Origin: Spongiibacter marinus
Lineage (GTDB): Bacteria; Pseudomonadota; Gammaproteobacteria; Pseudomonadales; Spongiibacteraceae
Direction: 5' to 3'
DNA length: 64,000 nt
Assembly (NCBI RefSeq): GCF_016906995.1
Contig: NZ_JAFBBD010000005.1
Location: 248,001-312,000, forward strand
Part shown: in pieces, positions 16,868-25,438 of the stretch
Layout of the letters: each line of letters begins with the position of its first letter
Numbering within the stretch: the first letter of the stretch is position 1
Notes under the pieces: model-generated
Told to the model about the DNA's origin: nothing
The model's database searches: none
What the model saw: the letters and a program-made list of their open reading frames with translations, nothing else
Program-made: the position numbers and the translations under genes

Positions 16868-18973
16868 ATGAACAATACGCGATGTTTGCTGCTGTGCAGC
16901 GGGCTGGTGTGGTGCGCGCCAAATTTTGCGGAGCATCTTCAACTTGAAGAAATGGCGGTGACCGCCGAAGCCGACACGTCGGCGGGCTTATCGTTGTATG
17001 AGCAACACCGGGCCGGGTCTCGGCTGGGCTTAACCGTGATGGAAATTCCCGCCAGCGTGGCGGTCATCACCGGAGAAGACATTGCTGAAAAGGGCGACTT
17101 CTCGGGCTTGTCTGCGCTAACGCGGGCGGCGGGCTTCGCCGCCAATGCCTCGCCGGGAAATGGCGGCAGTGCCACGTCCGTTCGCGGGTTTGCCGGGCAC
17201 AGTTCGGTGGTTAGCACCTATGATGGCAAGCGCTTGTATGTAGGCAGTGGCACGGTCAGCTTCCCTGCCGACACCTGGACAATGGCGCGCATTGAGGTGC
17301 TGCGTGGCCCTGGTTCGGTGATCAATGGTGTGGGCGCCATTGGCGCCACGGTGAATTACGTGCCGAAAAAGCCGTCCTTCGAGAAGGCGCCGAATGAGCT
17401 TGATATCAGTGCAGGCAGTTTTGGTTTGCGACGTTTTGCGCTGGGCCTGGGGGATGCGGTATCCGACCAGCTCGCCTACCGCATTGATGCGGTGGATCAC
17501 CGCAGCGATGGTTACGTGGACCGCGCCGATGAGCATCGGCAGGCGCTGGCGGTTGGTGTCTTGTTTCAGCAGACGGCGCAGTTGTCGTGGCAGCTTGCCG
17601 TCGATATTGCCGACACTGATGCCGCGCCCTACTGGGGAACGCCACTGGTCGATGGTCGGGTGCATCCGTCGACACGCCGCAATAATTACAATGTTAGCGA
17701 TGCCATCGTGTCTTACCAGGATTTGTGGCCGCGGCTCTCTGCCACTTGGCAGATCAGCGAGGCGGCGGTACTGCGCAGTGAACTTTACTACATGCGTGCC
17801 GATCGCCACTGGCGCAATGTTGAGAGTTACGCCTACAACTCGGCCTCTGGCGAGGTGGATCGGAGTTTCTATCTGGAAATACTGCACGACCAGGAGCAGT
17901 TGGGCTATCGCGCGGATGTCACCTTAGTGCAACCCCTACTGGGGCGTGACAACCGATTCAACATCGGTCTGGAAGTGAACGATATTGACTTCAGCCACCG
18001 CAATAACTCCCCTTACCAAGGCAGCAGTAGCGTCGACTTGGAGCAGCCTGCGCCGGGCCGTTGGCGCGACGGTGTGCAGAGTGCCACCAGCGATGACTTC
18101 AGCAGTGATACACAGCAAGTCGCCTTGTTTCTCGACGATCATCTGCAAATCACGCCACAGTGGAGTGCCGTGTTGGGCTTGCGCTACGACCGACTTGAGA
18201 TCGAGCGCAACGACGTTGCGCGCAGCAACGGCCAGAGCGCGTCGCGCAGTACCTCGTCGCCCAGTGGTGGCAGTTGGCGTGTTGGTGTGGTTTACCAGCC
18301 GTCAGAGGAATCCTCTGTCTATGCGCAATACAGCCGTGCACTCGATCCCATTGGATCGGTACTGACATCGGTGAACGATGACGTGGCGCTGGCCAAGGGT
18401 GAGCAAGTAGAGCTCGGCGTAAAACAGCAGTACTGGCAGGGGCGTTTGCAAACCAGTTTAGCGGTATACGATATCGTCAAACGCGACCTGTTGAGCGCTG
18501 ACCCCGGCGGTGTGCAGCGGCAAATTGGTGAGCAATCTTCCCGAGGTATCGAGTGGGAGGTGTATACACAGGTAAGCGAGTCGGTCAGCCTTGATTTTAA
18601 TCTGGCATTGGCGCGGGCGCGTTACGAGGAGTTCGTGAAAGGCAGCGATGATCTTTCCGGAAACACCCCGCGCAATGTCGCCGAGAAAACCGCCAACCTG
18701 TGGTTGCGTTGGCAGTGGCATCCTCACTGGCAGCTGGGTGCGGGCCTGCGCTATGTGGGTGAGCGCTATGCCAATGACAGTAACACCTCGGTATTGCCGT
18801 CCTACCGCGTTGTCGACGCGGCCCTTCACTGGCAGGTTAGTGATGCCCTGCAAATAAGTTTGCGCGGTAAAAACCTGTCGGACACCCGCGACTATGTGTT
18901 GGCACCCTATGGTGATCAGTGGATCCTGGCAGATGGACGGGCTGCTGACCTCAGTGTGAATTATCGCTTCTGA
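16868..18973 (+). CDS. TonB-dependent outer-membrane receptor under B12 riboswitch control
   Basis: A 701-residue TonB-dependent receptor. The signal peptide is followed by a candidate TonB box (LEEMAVTAE). The plug domain spans about residues 50-170 (IPASVAVITGEDI, ARIEVLRGPGSVING). A 22-strand barrel follows and ends in SVNYRF. By sequence the plug looks like the siderophore-receptor type and not classical BtuB, yet the cobalamin riboswitch upstream indicates that cobalamin or another corrinoid is the cargo. The downstream PepSY gene starts 11 nt after the stop, so the two are co-transcribed. It is longer than E. coli BtuB (about 614 residues). Confidence 0.92.
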   Translation: MNNTRCLLLCSGLVWCAPNFAEHLQLEEMAVTAEADTSAGLSLYEQHRAGSRLGLTVMEIPASVAVITGEDIAEKGDFSGLSALTRAAGFAANASPGNGGSATSVRGFAGHSSVVSTYDGKRLYVGSGTVSFPADTWTMARIEVLRGPGSVINGVGAIGATVNYVPKKPSFEKAPNELDISAGSFGLRRFALGLGDAVSDQLAYRIDAVDHRSDGYVDRADEHRQALAVGVLFQQTAQLSWQLAVDIADTDAAPYWGTPLVDGRVHPSTRRNNYNVSDAIVSYQDLWPRLSATWQISEAAVLRSELYYMRADRHWRNVESYAYNSASGEVDRSFYLEILHDQEQLGYRADVTLVQPLLGRDNRFNIGLEVNDIDFSHRNNSPYQGSSSVDLEQPAPGRWRDGVQSATSDDFSSDTQQVALFLDDHLQITPQWSAVLGLRYDRLEIERNDVARSNGQSASRSTSSPSGGSWRVGVVYQPSEESSVYAQYSRALDPIGSVLTSVNDDVALAKGEQVELGVKQQYWQGRLQTSLAVYDIVKRDLLSADPGGVQRQIGEQSSRGIEWEVYTQVSESVSLDFNLALARARYEEFVKGSDDLSGNTPRNVAEKTANLWLRWQWHPHWQLGAGLRYVGERYANDSNTSVLPSYRVVDAALHWQVSDALQISLRGKNLSDTRDYVLAPYGDQWILADGRAADLSVNYRF

Positions 18974-18984
18974 GGCGCGCCGCG

Positions 18985-20463
18985 ATGAAACTAAAACGGT
19001 ATTTATATCTGGGGCATCGCTGGCTGGGTGTGGCCATGTGCGTGCTGTTTGCCATGTGGTTTATCAGCGGCATTGTGCTGATGTATGTGCCCTATCCTGG
19101 CTTGAGCGAGGAGGAACGACTGGCGGGCTTGCCGCCGCTGCGGGCCTCTGCCGTTGCCGTTTCCCCGCGGCAGTTGTTGAGCGAGGTGGGCGTTACTCAG
19201 CTAAGTCTGCGCGCCATTGGCGATCGCGCTGCCTATGTTGTTGGTTTCAGCGATGGCCGAACAGAGCGGTATTACGCAGATACGGCCGAGCCCGTCGCCG
19301 CCATTTCTGCGGAGGAGGCCGTCGGGCTTGCGCAGGCCTTTGCCCGGCGCAGTGGTCGCCTGGCTGCCAGTGTCGCCGGGGTGGTATCGGTGGCGAGTAT
19401 CGACTACGACCAGTGGAGCTTATCGTCGAGCTTGCGTGAGCATCGCCCGCTCTTTCGGGTGGACCTTGGCACCGAGGATGGGCTTCAGCTTTATGTGTCG
19501 TCGCAAACGGGCCAGGTGCTGCGTGATACCACGCGCTTCGAGCGCAGTTGGAATTGGCTGGGGGCCAACCTGCATTGGCTCTATCCGGCGGCGCTGCGTC
19601 GCCACTCAGAACTGTGGGCGCAGTTGGTAATTGCTTTATCGCTATTGGGGTTGCTGTCTATTGCCAGTGGGGCCGTTGTAGGTATTTGGCGTTTGCGTCT
19701 GCGCAAACCCTACAAGGGGCGTCGTTATAGCCCCTATCGTGGGGTGATGAAATGGCACCACGTAATGGGGCTGATCTGCGTATTATTCTTCGCCACCTAT
19801 ATGTTCAGCGGTTTGATGTCGATGAGCCCGTGGGGAATTTTTTCGTCAGGCGAGCCCTACTCTCGGCAGGCGCAGCGCTATTACGGCGGCGGCGAAATCG
19901 CGGACGAGGTGGCGTCACTGCCCGCGCTTCAACAGGTTCTCCGTAGCGGGGAATACCGAGAATTGCATTGGCGACGATTGGGCGGCGAATATTACCTGCT
20001 TGGCTCGCGCTCCCCTCGCCACACAGACCTATTGCGGCCGCTGTCCTGGCAGCGTGAGCCGGTGATGGCGGCGAAGATCGCCGAGGCCGCAGCGCAGCTG
20101 CTGCCCGACCACGGCTACCGGGTTGAGGTGCTGGCCGGGCACGATGTGTACTACTACAGCCATCACCAGCGTTATCGTCCGCTGCCGGTGATGCGGCTGC
20201 GTTTTGACGACCCACAGGCAACGTGGTTCCACATTGACCCGCTCACGGGTGAGCTGCGTGGCAGGCTTAACCAGCGCGAGCGATTGCGGCGCTGGCTATA
20301 CAACGGCTTGCATAGCTGGGACTTTTTGCCGCTGCTTAACCGTCGCCCTCTCTGGGATGTATTGGTGATTACGATGATGGTTCTGGGGGCTGGCTTTTCG
20401 ATAACCGCGATAATCATCGCGGCGAAACGCCTTCAGGCGCGGCCCAGCAGGCGCCGCGCTTAA
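18985..20463 (+). CDS. PepSY domain membrane protein co-transcribed with the B12-type receptor
   Basis: A 492-residue inner-membrane protein of the PepSY_TM family. Helix 1 is LGHRWLGVAMCVLFAMWFIS (residues 9-28), followed by a large periplasmic PepSY-containing loop. Further helices lie around LWAQLVIALSLLGLLSIASG, WHHVMGLICVLFFATYMFSG, and at the C-terminus (VLVITMMVLGAGFSI). His residues at helix ends (GHRW, KWHH) could bind haem, as proposed for PepSY siderophore reductases such as FoxB/PiuB. With a riboswitch-controlled receptor upstream, a role in reducing or importing corrinoid is inferred. Its stop codon overlaps the convergent ppiC stop by 4 nt. Confidence 0.85.
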   Translation: MKLKRYLYLGHRWLGVAMCVLFAMWFISGIVLMYVPYPGLSEEERLAGLPPLRASAVAVSPRQLLSEVGVTQLSLRAIGDRAAYVVGFSDGRTERYYADTAEPVAAISAEEAVGLAQAFARRSGRLAASVAGVVSVASIDYDQWSLSSSLREHRPLFRVDLGTEDGLQLYVSSQTGQVLRDTTRFERSWNWLGANLHWLYPAALRRHSELWAQLVIALSLLGLLSIASGAVVGIWRLRLRKPYKGRRYSPYRGVMKWHHVMGLICVLFFATYMFSGLMSMSPWGIFSSGEPYSRQAQRYYGGGEIADEVASLPALQQVLRSGEYRELHWRRLGGEYYLLGSRSPRHTDLLRPLSWQREPVMAAKIAEAAAQLLPDHGYRVEVLAGHDVYYYSHHQRYRPLPVMRLRFDDPQATWFHIDPLTGELRGRLNQRERLRRWLYNGLHSWDFLPLLNRRPLWDVLVITMMVLGAGFSITAIIIAAKRLQARPSRRRA

Positions 20464-20738
20464 CCGCGAAAATACACCTGCACCAAGTGATAGCCGAACT
20501 TACTCTTGATCGGGCCGTGGGTCTGGCGCAGGGCGTTATTGAAAATGACCTTGTCGATGCTGGGTACCATTTGTCGGCGGCGAACCTCGCCGAGGTCGCC
20601 GCCTTTCTTCGCTGAGGGGCATTTGGAATACTTGCGTGCCAGCACATCAAAGGCCTGCCCTTTCGAAAGGCGGCGTTTGATATCCAAGGCTTCGGCCTCC
20701 GTCGCGACAAGAATGTGGCGCGCCATTGCTGTGTTCAT
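20460..20738 (-). CDS. ppiC: Parvulin-type peptidyl-prolyl cis-trans isomerase
   Basis: A 92-residue single-domain parvulin. It begins MNTAMARHILVATEAEA and contains KYSKCPSAKKGGDLGEV and a C-terminal FGYHLVQV, all conserved in PpiC (E. coli PpiC is 93 aa). It catalyses cis-trans isomerisation of X-Pro bonds in the cytosol. The start is uncertain: an ATG at 20747 has almost no ribosome-site spacing, and the ATG at 20738 has GGA 9 nt upstream. It is convergent with and overlaps the PepSY gene at the stop. Confidence 0.93.
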   Translation of the reverse strand: MNTAMARHILVATEAEALDIKRRLSKGQAFDVLARKYSKCPSAKKGGDLGEVRRRQMVPSIDKVIFNNALRQTHGPIKSKFGYHLVQVYFRG

Positions 20739-20819
20739 TGCGGGCATTCCAGGGCTGGTAATTAGGGGAGGCTGATTATAATGTGGTGGGCCTACGGTCG
20801 CGAATAGTTCCGAGTGTGT

Positions 20820-21572
20820 ATGTCCCGCCCCGCCTTTAGCTTTGATGACATCGCTGCAGAATGCACGGTTACTACGGGATGCTATCGCCTGGATGGCCGT
20901 TTGTTAGGGCTTCGCATAGCGGTGCCTGAAGCGCTGCACGGCTGCCACCCTTTTAATGCCTCGGCCTACGACTTCTTGCAGCAGCTGCGCAAGGAAATTT
21001 TTGAATGGGGCATTATCGAATTCCCCGGTTTGCCGCTGAACCCCACCAATTACACCCTGGCGCAACGCGCGCCTCAGCAGCATGCATACAGCAGCAATCC
21101 CTATCTCACTGACTTTTGTCAGAGCCCTCACCAGGACACACCGCCGTATCCGACGGCCTTTTGGCTGGCTGCACCGCGCCGTTATTTCGCTACCTGGGTG
21201 ATGGGCCATACGATGGCTGAGCGCTTTTACCAGTTGCAGGGCCAGCAGCCACAGCTTTCTGTTGATGCCTTACACGAGCAGTGGGTGGCTCGCAGTCTTG
21301 ATGAGGGCAGTGGTCTGCTGCTGAATCGTCAGCCGGGTTTATTGATACTCGATAATAGTCACCATAATCGCTTGTACCATGCGCGAACCAGCCTGCTGTC
21401 GGCGCAGCAGGCCGCCGATGTTTGCAGCGATACCCCGATGTACGCGTTTAACGAGGTGGGGCTGCTGCATTATATTGACCAAATGGACAGCCGGCGCGGC
21501 GACGAACATCGCGATGCGCAAGCGCGACAACGGGTTGCAGAATTTATGGCCCGCGAGGGCTTGCAGGGCTGA
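20820..21572 (+). CDS. Hypothetical protein, possible double-stranded beta-helix oxygenase fold
   Basis: A 250-residue cytosolic protein I do not recognise with certainty. It has an HxD-like motif in SPHQDTPPYPTAFWL and a later His in NSHHNRLYHARTSLL followed by Arg. The spacing is compatible with the Fe(II)-binding HxD...H triad and 2-oxoglutarate-binding Arg of TauD/clavaminate-synthase-like oxygenases. That is a weak inference; the protein may be a structural relative without activity. The ATG at 20820 is preferred over a GTG two codons upstream. A broken NmrA-like gene follows in the same direction. Confidence 0.6.
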   Translation: MSRPAFSFDDIAAECTVTTGCYRLDGRLLGLRIAVPEALHGCHPFNASAYDFLQQLRKEIFEWGIIEFPGLPLNPTNYTLAQRAPQQHAYSSNPYLTDFCQSPHQDTPPYPTAFWLAAPRRYFATWVMGHTMAERFYQLQGQQPQLSVDALHEQWVARSLDEGSGLLLNRQPGLLILDNSHHNRLYHARTSLLSAQQAADVCSDTPMYAFNEVGLLHYIDQMDSRRGDEHRDAQARQRVAEFMAREGLQG

Positions 21573-21600
21573 GCTCAGGCTGACAGGCGAGGGATAAGAA

Positions 21601-22039
21601 ATGCGAATTTGTGTGGTGGGCGCTTCGGGCAAGTTGGGGGCAATACATGGTTCGGCAGTTGTTGGAGGCGGGTGACGAGGTCGCCGCTGTCTGTCGCCCC
21701 GAGAGCGTGAAAAAGCTGGACGAATTTGCCGGCGGCATTGAGATCTTTCCCGGTAAAACCAATGATCGGGCAGTGCTGCGTCGCGCCCTTCAAGGCTGCG
21801 ATGGTGCCGTAGTTGTGCTGGTGCCCTGGGGTGTCCAGCAGTATGCCTATGGTACGGCGCAGGCGGTGCTGGATTATGCTGAGCCCGCCGGCGACCCGAT
21901 TTTGGCCAGCAATAAAACGCGGCGGGTGGATTTTGCTGGCTTTATGGTCGCGGCGCTTCGCGACGACAGTTTGCTGCACAAGGCGCCGGCAATCGTCAGT
22001 TGCCGCGCGCAATCTGTTATTGCTCAGCGTGGTGAATAG
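21601..22039 (+). pseudogene. NmrA-like NAD(P)-binding protein, frameshifted and internally deleted
   Basis: The frame from the ATG at 21601 encodes a Rossmann start, MRICVVGASGKLG, and then runs to a stop 11 codons later. Skipping one G in the run of five G at 21636-21640 restores QYMVRQLLEAGDEVAAVCRP and the rest of an NmrA-type SDR. The central part also looks missing: AQAVLDYAEPA joins directly to GDPILASNKTRRVDF, where intact relatives have several dozen more residues. The remnant is about 146 residues against more than 200 for the family. Two independent lesions argue for a pseudogene and not a sequencing error alone. Confidence 0.7.
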
Positions 22040-22259
22040 TCGGGTTTGGCTGCGGTTTTTACGGCCTAAAAAAAGCTATACCTCTATTCACTTTACCTAT
22101 ATAGTGGGCACCAGCTAGAAAGTAGCTCCTAATATTTATGCACGCCATTTCGATGTTCTACCTTTAGTTCTCGTCCTGATCTCATAAGTAATAGAAACAC
22201 TTCCAGCACAACCGCCTCGTGTGAGGCAAAACTTATTTTTGAAAACTCAGGATAGAAAT
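22040..22259 (+). promoter_or_regulatory. Promoter and long 5' leader of the cold-shock gene
   Basis: This 220-nt gap has no ORF. An AT-rich promoter-like stretch with TATAGT lies near 22099. A GCCTC/GAGGC hairpin (22214-22227) lies about 35 nt before the start codon. Long structured leaders are typical of cspA-type mRNAs, where they control cold-dependent translation. Confidence 0.5.
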
Positions 22260-22466
22260 ATGTCTACAGTTACTGGCACAGTAAAATGGTTCAACGAAAC
22301 TAAAGGCTTCGGCTTCATCGAGCAAGAAAATGGCCCAGACGTGTTCGCACACTTCAGCGCTATCTCTGGCAGCGGCTTCAAAACTCTGGTTGAAGGCCAG
22401 CGTGTAGAATTCTCTGTAAGCCAAGGCCAAAAAGGCCCACAGGCTGACAACATCGTTGTACTGTAA
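22260..22466 (+). CDS. CspA-family cold-shock protein
   Basis: A 68-residue single cold-shock domain. Both RNA-binding motifs are intact: [14 protein letters not shown] (RNP1, KGFGFI) and DVFAHFSAI (RNP2-like, VFAHF). These small OB-fold proteins bind single-stranded RNA or DNA and act as RNA chaperones. The ATG at 22260 gives the standard length; the frame extends upstream to 22221 but that part is leader. A strong terminator follows 54 nt after the stop, so it is monocistronic. Confidence 0.96.
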   Translation: MSTVTGTVKWFNETKGFGFIEQENGPDVFAHFSAISGSGFKTLVEGQRVEFSVSQGQKGPQADNIVVL

Positions 22467-22519
22467 TGATGTGATCCGCTAGTCGGATCAGCATTACTCG
22501 GCTACGGCCGAATAACGAG

Positions 22520-22550
22520 AAGGGGCAGAACCGCGAGGTTCTGCCCTTTT
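22520..22550 (+). terminator. Rho-independent terminator after the cold-shock gene
   Basis: AAGGGGCAGAACC pairs with GGTTCTGCCCTTTT around a GCGA tetraloop; the T-run closes it. Confidence 0.92.
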
Positions 22551-22627
22551 GCTTTTGGGCTTTTAAAACACGGCTGAACTGGCATCATAGCCCTATACCC
22601 GCCAGCTCAATATACATAGGTACCACC

Positions 22628-24013
22628 TTGAATCACTACGATTTCGCCAGCCTGTCGCTCAAAAGTGGGCTGCGCAATAACCTTTCCTCTTTGGGCTATC
22701 AGCAAATGACTGCGGTACAGGCTGGCGCCCTGCCGCGCATTCTCGACGGCGTGGACCTGATCGCACAGGCCAAAACCGGCTCAGGCAAAACGGTGGCCTT
22801 TGGTTTGGGGGTGTTGCAGAAGCTGGAGGTCAAACGCTTTGCGGTGCAGTCATTGGTGCTGTGTCCAACCCGTGAGTTGGCCGATCAGGTGGCGAGAGAG
22901 CTGCGCAAGTTGGCGAGGGGCGTGCACAATGTGAAGGTGCTGACCCTGTGTGGTGGCATGCCCTTTGGGCCGCAGGTCGGCTCGCTGGAGCACGGCGCGC
23001 ATATTATTGTGGGGACGCCGGGAAGGGTAGAGGAGCACCTGCGCAAGGGCAATCTGAAGCTCGACGCGCTCTCCATGCTGGTTCTGGACGAGGCCGATCG
23101 CATGCTGGAAATGGGCTTTCAGGCGACGCTGGACGCCATCGTGGAAAAAATGCCTAAGCAGCGTCAGACCCTGTTGTTCAGTGCAACATACCCGGATGAG
23201 ATCCGCGCAATTTCCAAGCGGGTGATGAACCAGCCTGAATTGCTGCAAATTAAAGAGCAGCACAGCGCAACGACAATCGCGCAGAGTTTTTATTACGTCA
23301 ATGACAATGCCGAGCGAGTAGAGGCAGTGCTTCGCTTACTGCTTGAACACCGCCCCGACTCCGCCGTGGTGTTTTGCAACACGCGGCGCGATACCGAAGA
23401 GGTGGCGGCGCGACTGCGCGAGGCCAATCTGAAGGTCATTGCACTGCACGGCGAGTTGGACCAACGCGCCCGTGACCAGGCCTTGGTGTGTTTCGCCAAC
23501 AAAAGCGTGTCGGTGTTGGTGGCCACCGACGTGGCCGCGCGAGGCCTGGATATTGAAGAGCTGGATATGGTGATCAATTACCACATCGCCCGCGATCCCG
23601 AGGTTCACACTCACAGGATTGGTCGAACAGGTCGGGCCGGTGCAAAGGGGCGCGCCTGTAGCTTGTTTGGCGATCGCGAGCGCCAGAAAATTGAGCGGCT
23701 CGAAGCGCAGAGTCAGGCGGCGATCCGCCCCGAGCCCTTGCCCAGTGCCGCCGTATTGAGCGCCCCGGGCTACAAACCGGCGATGGTTTGCCTACAATTG
23801 GACTCCGGCAAAAAGCAGAAAATTCGCCCGGGTGACATCCTTGGAGCACTCACTCGTGAAGACGGTGTTGCCGGCAAAGAAGTGGGTAAAATTCATATCT
23901 TTGATAACTGTGCCTACGTTGCCGTGCGCAGACATGTCGCCGACCAAGCATTGCGCACGCTGACGGCCGGTAAGCTGAAAGGCCGCAGTGTACGGGTGCG
24001 CAAGATTCGCTGA
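22628..24013 (+). CDS. dbpA: DbpA-type ATP-dependent RNA helicase
   Basis: A 461-residue DEAD-box helicase. Q-motif region YQQMTAVQAGALP, Walker A AQAKTGSGKT, PTRELADQ, motif [11 protein letters not shown], motif III SAT and motif [12 protein letters not shown] are all seen. The C-terminal ~75 residues (RPGDILGALTREDGVAGKEV, then KIHIFDNCAYVAV) form the DbpA RNA-binding domain, which recognises helix 92 of 23S rRNA. It acts in large ribosomal subunit assembly. The start is TTG at 22628. The next gene begins inside its stop codon (TGATG). Length matches E. coli DbpA (457). Confidence 0.95.
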   Translation: MNHYDFASLSLKSGLRNNLSSLGYQQMTAVQAGALPRILDGVDLIAQAKTGSGKTVAFGLGVLQKLEVKRFAVQSLVLCPTRELADQVARELRKLARGVHNVKVLTLCGGMPFGPQVGSLEHGAHIIVGTPGRVEEHLRKGNLKLDALSMLVLDEADRMLEMGFQATLDAIVEKMPKQRQTLLFSATYPDEIRAISKRVMNQPELLQIKEQHSATTIAQSFYYVNDNAERVEAVLRLLLEHRPDSAVVFCNTRRDTEEVAARLREANLKVIALHGELDQRARDQALVCFANKSVSVLVATDVAARGLDIEELDMVINYHIARDPEVHTHRIGRTGRAGAKGRACSLFGDRERQKIERLEAQSQAAIRPEPLPSAAVLSAPGYKPAMVCLQLDSGKKQKIRPGDILGALTREDGVAGKEVGKIHIFDNCAYVAVRRHVADQALRTLTAGKLKGRSVRVRKIR

Positions 24014-24312
24014 TGGCCGCTGGGTGGCACTGCTTGAATTTAGGCGATGCGCTGCTGGCGGAGCCGCAGCACGCCGCTCTGGTAGCTGACTTTCAGCGCC
24101 GCTACTCGGCGTCTGCCACGCCGCGGGTTTTGATAACCAGGCACGAGTCAGAGGGGCGCTTGCACTGTGAGGTACTGGTGTATTTTTCGCCCGGTTGCGA
24201 GGCACTGGCTGCGGTTTGGCAAGCGAGGCCTTGCCGAGCGCCCGGTGGCAGTGGGCTGAGTTATAGCACGGGTGCCGGTAGCGAATGGCAACGTGCGTTT
24301 CCACTGGCGTAG
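24013..24312 (+). CDS. Hypothetical protein coupled to dbpA
   Basis: A 99-residue protein that starts with an ATG overlapping the dbpA TGA by one base, an arrangement that suggests translational coupling. The text reads LLAEPQHAALVADFQRRYSA, then PRVLITRHESEGRLHCEVLVYF. I do not recognise a named domain, and there is no signal peptide or membrane helix. Small genes of this sort downstream of dbpA recur in gammaproteobacteria in my experience, but no function is known. Confidence 0.6.
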   Translation: MAAGWHCLNLGDALLAEPQHAALVADFQRRYSASATPRVLITRHESEGRLHCEVLVYFSPGCEALAAVWQARPCRAPGGSGLSYSTGAGSEWQRAFPLA

Positions 24313-24378
24313 CGTCAATTTCGCAAACCGTCCTGCAACGGTTCCACGGGTTTGTCCGACAGACAAAGGGAGCTAGCG

Positions 24379-25068
24379 TTGATTCATTCACTGCCGCGTT
24401 GGTTGGAGCTGGGCGCCTTTACCTTGGCGCTGCTGGCCGGCATCGTTAATGCGGTGGGCCTGCTAGGTTTTGCCCACCAGTCGGTTTCTCACCTGTCCGG
24501 CACCGCTACGCTGCTGGGCGCTGGCCTACTGAGCGATACCGGGGCCTGGCATTTATTGGCAATTCTGCTGAGCTTTCTATTGGGCGCCGCAATTTCCGGG
24601 TATTTGAACCGCAGCGAAACCCTGAGCCTGGGACGCCATTACGACACGTTGCTCGTGATAGAGGGGGCACTGTTGTTGATAGCGATCGCGTTTCTTCAGC
24701 GTGAGCAGGGCGCCGGGCACTACTTTGCGTCGGCGGCCTGTGGCCTACAAAATGCCATGGCGACCCGGTACAGCGGGGCTGTGGTTCGCACCACCCATGT
24801 GACCGGCTTGTTCACTGACCTCGGGATAATGATCGGCGCCGCGCTGCGGGGCGAGCACTTTGACCGCCGCAAAGCCAGCCTGTTTATGCTGATCATTTTG
24901 GGTTTTACCGGCGGCGGCAGTGCCGGGGCCTGGCTCTATGCCGGGCTTGGCTTCTTCGCTTTGACAATACCCGCTGTGCTATGTTTTTTGCTGGCGCTGG
25001 CCTACCGTATAACGCGGTTGCGTGCGGCGAGTACCCCTATAGGCACCGAGGCGACGCGGGATGAGTAA
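24379..25068 (+). CDS. DUF1275 (YoaK-like) membrane protein
   Basis: A 229-residue inner-membrane protein with about six helices. The first is LGAFTLALLAGIVNAVGLLG and later ones include LLAILLSFLLGAAISGYL and MLIILGFTGGGSAGAWLY. The HQSVSHLSGTATLLG and NAMATRYSGAVVRTTHVTG motifs are hallmarks of DUF1275, whose function is unknown. The TTG at 24379 follows an AAGGGAG site by about 7 nt; a TTG at 24352 would add nine residues and has no such site. The next gene overlaps its end by 8 nt. Confidence 0.88.
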   Translation: MIHSLPRWLELGAFTLALLAGIVNAVGLLGFAHQSVSHLSGTATLLGAGLLSDTGAWHLLAILLSFLLGAAISGYLNRSETLSLGRHYDTLLVIEGALLLIAIAFLQREQGAGHYFASAACGLQNAMATRYSGAVVRTTHVTGLFTDLGIMIGAALRGEHFDRRKASLFMLIILGFTGGGSAGAWLYAGLGFFALTIPAVLCFLLALAYRITRLRAASTPIGTEATRDE

Positions 25069-25438
25069 AGCGATTATTGAAGACTATTTTCGCACCTATA
25101 ATTCAGAATCCCCCGATGCACTGAGGGATTTTTATCACCCTGATATTGTGTTGCATACCGCCGACGGGGCACTGCGTGGGCCGGACGCGATTCTAGCGGT
25201 GTACAAACACATTATTGCCCAGTTCTACGACCACATGACGCCTGAACATATTGCCTGCCACGGCGACGAATACGGCGTTGATATTCGCGACCGCTTCACT
25301 GCCAAGGTGGCGGTGGCAGACTTTATGGGTCACTCATTTGCCGAGGGTGAGAGCCTGGAATTGTTGTTGCACGCGCGCTATCGCCTGCGAGAGGGCCGCA
25401 TTGTCAGTGCCGATATTCGCATGGCCGAGGAATCGTAA
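25061..25438 (+). CDS. SnoaL/NTF2-like protein
   Basis: A 125-residue NTF2-like protein. IIEDYFRTYNSESPDALRDF is the first helix and FYHPDIVLHTADGALRGPDA is typical of SnoaL-like proteins with a nuclear-transport-factor fold; a Glu/His-containing pocket could bind a small ligand. It overlaps the DUF1275 gene by 8 nt, and its stop overlaps the next start (TAATG), so the three are one operon. No reaction can be assigned. Confidence 0.8.
   Translation: MSKAIIEDYFRTYNSESPDALRDFYHPDIVLHTADGALRGPDAILAVYKHIIAQFYDHMTPEHIACHGDEYGVDIRDRFTAKVAVADFMGHSFAEGESLELLLHARYRLREGRIVSADIRMAEES

Noticed and set aside
17117-17887. 256-residue minus-strand ORF
   Set aside because: Antisense to the TonB receptor plug and barrel; composition is of a shadow frame.
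21601-22039. Programmed frameshift in the NmrA-like gene
   Set aside because: A G5 run is a poor slippery site, there is no downstream stimulator, and the protein also lacks its centre, so decay is more likely.
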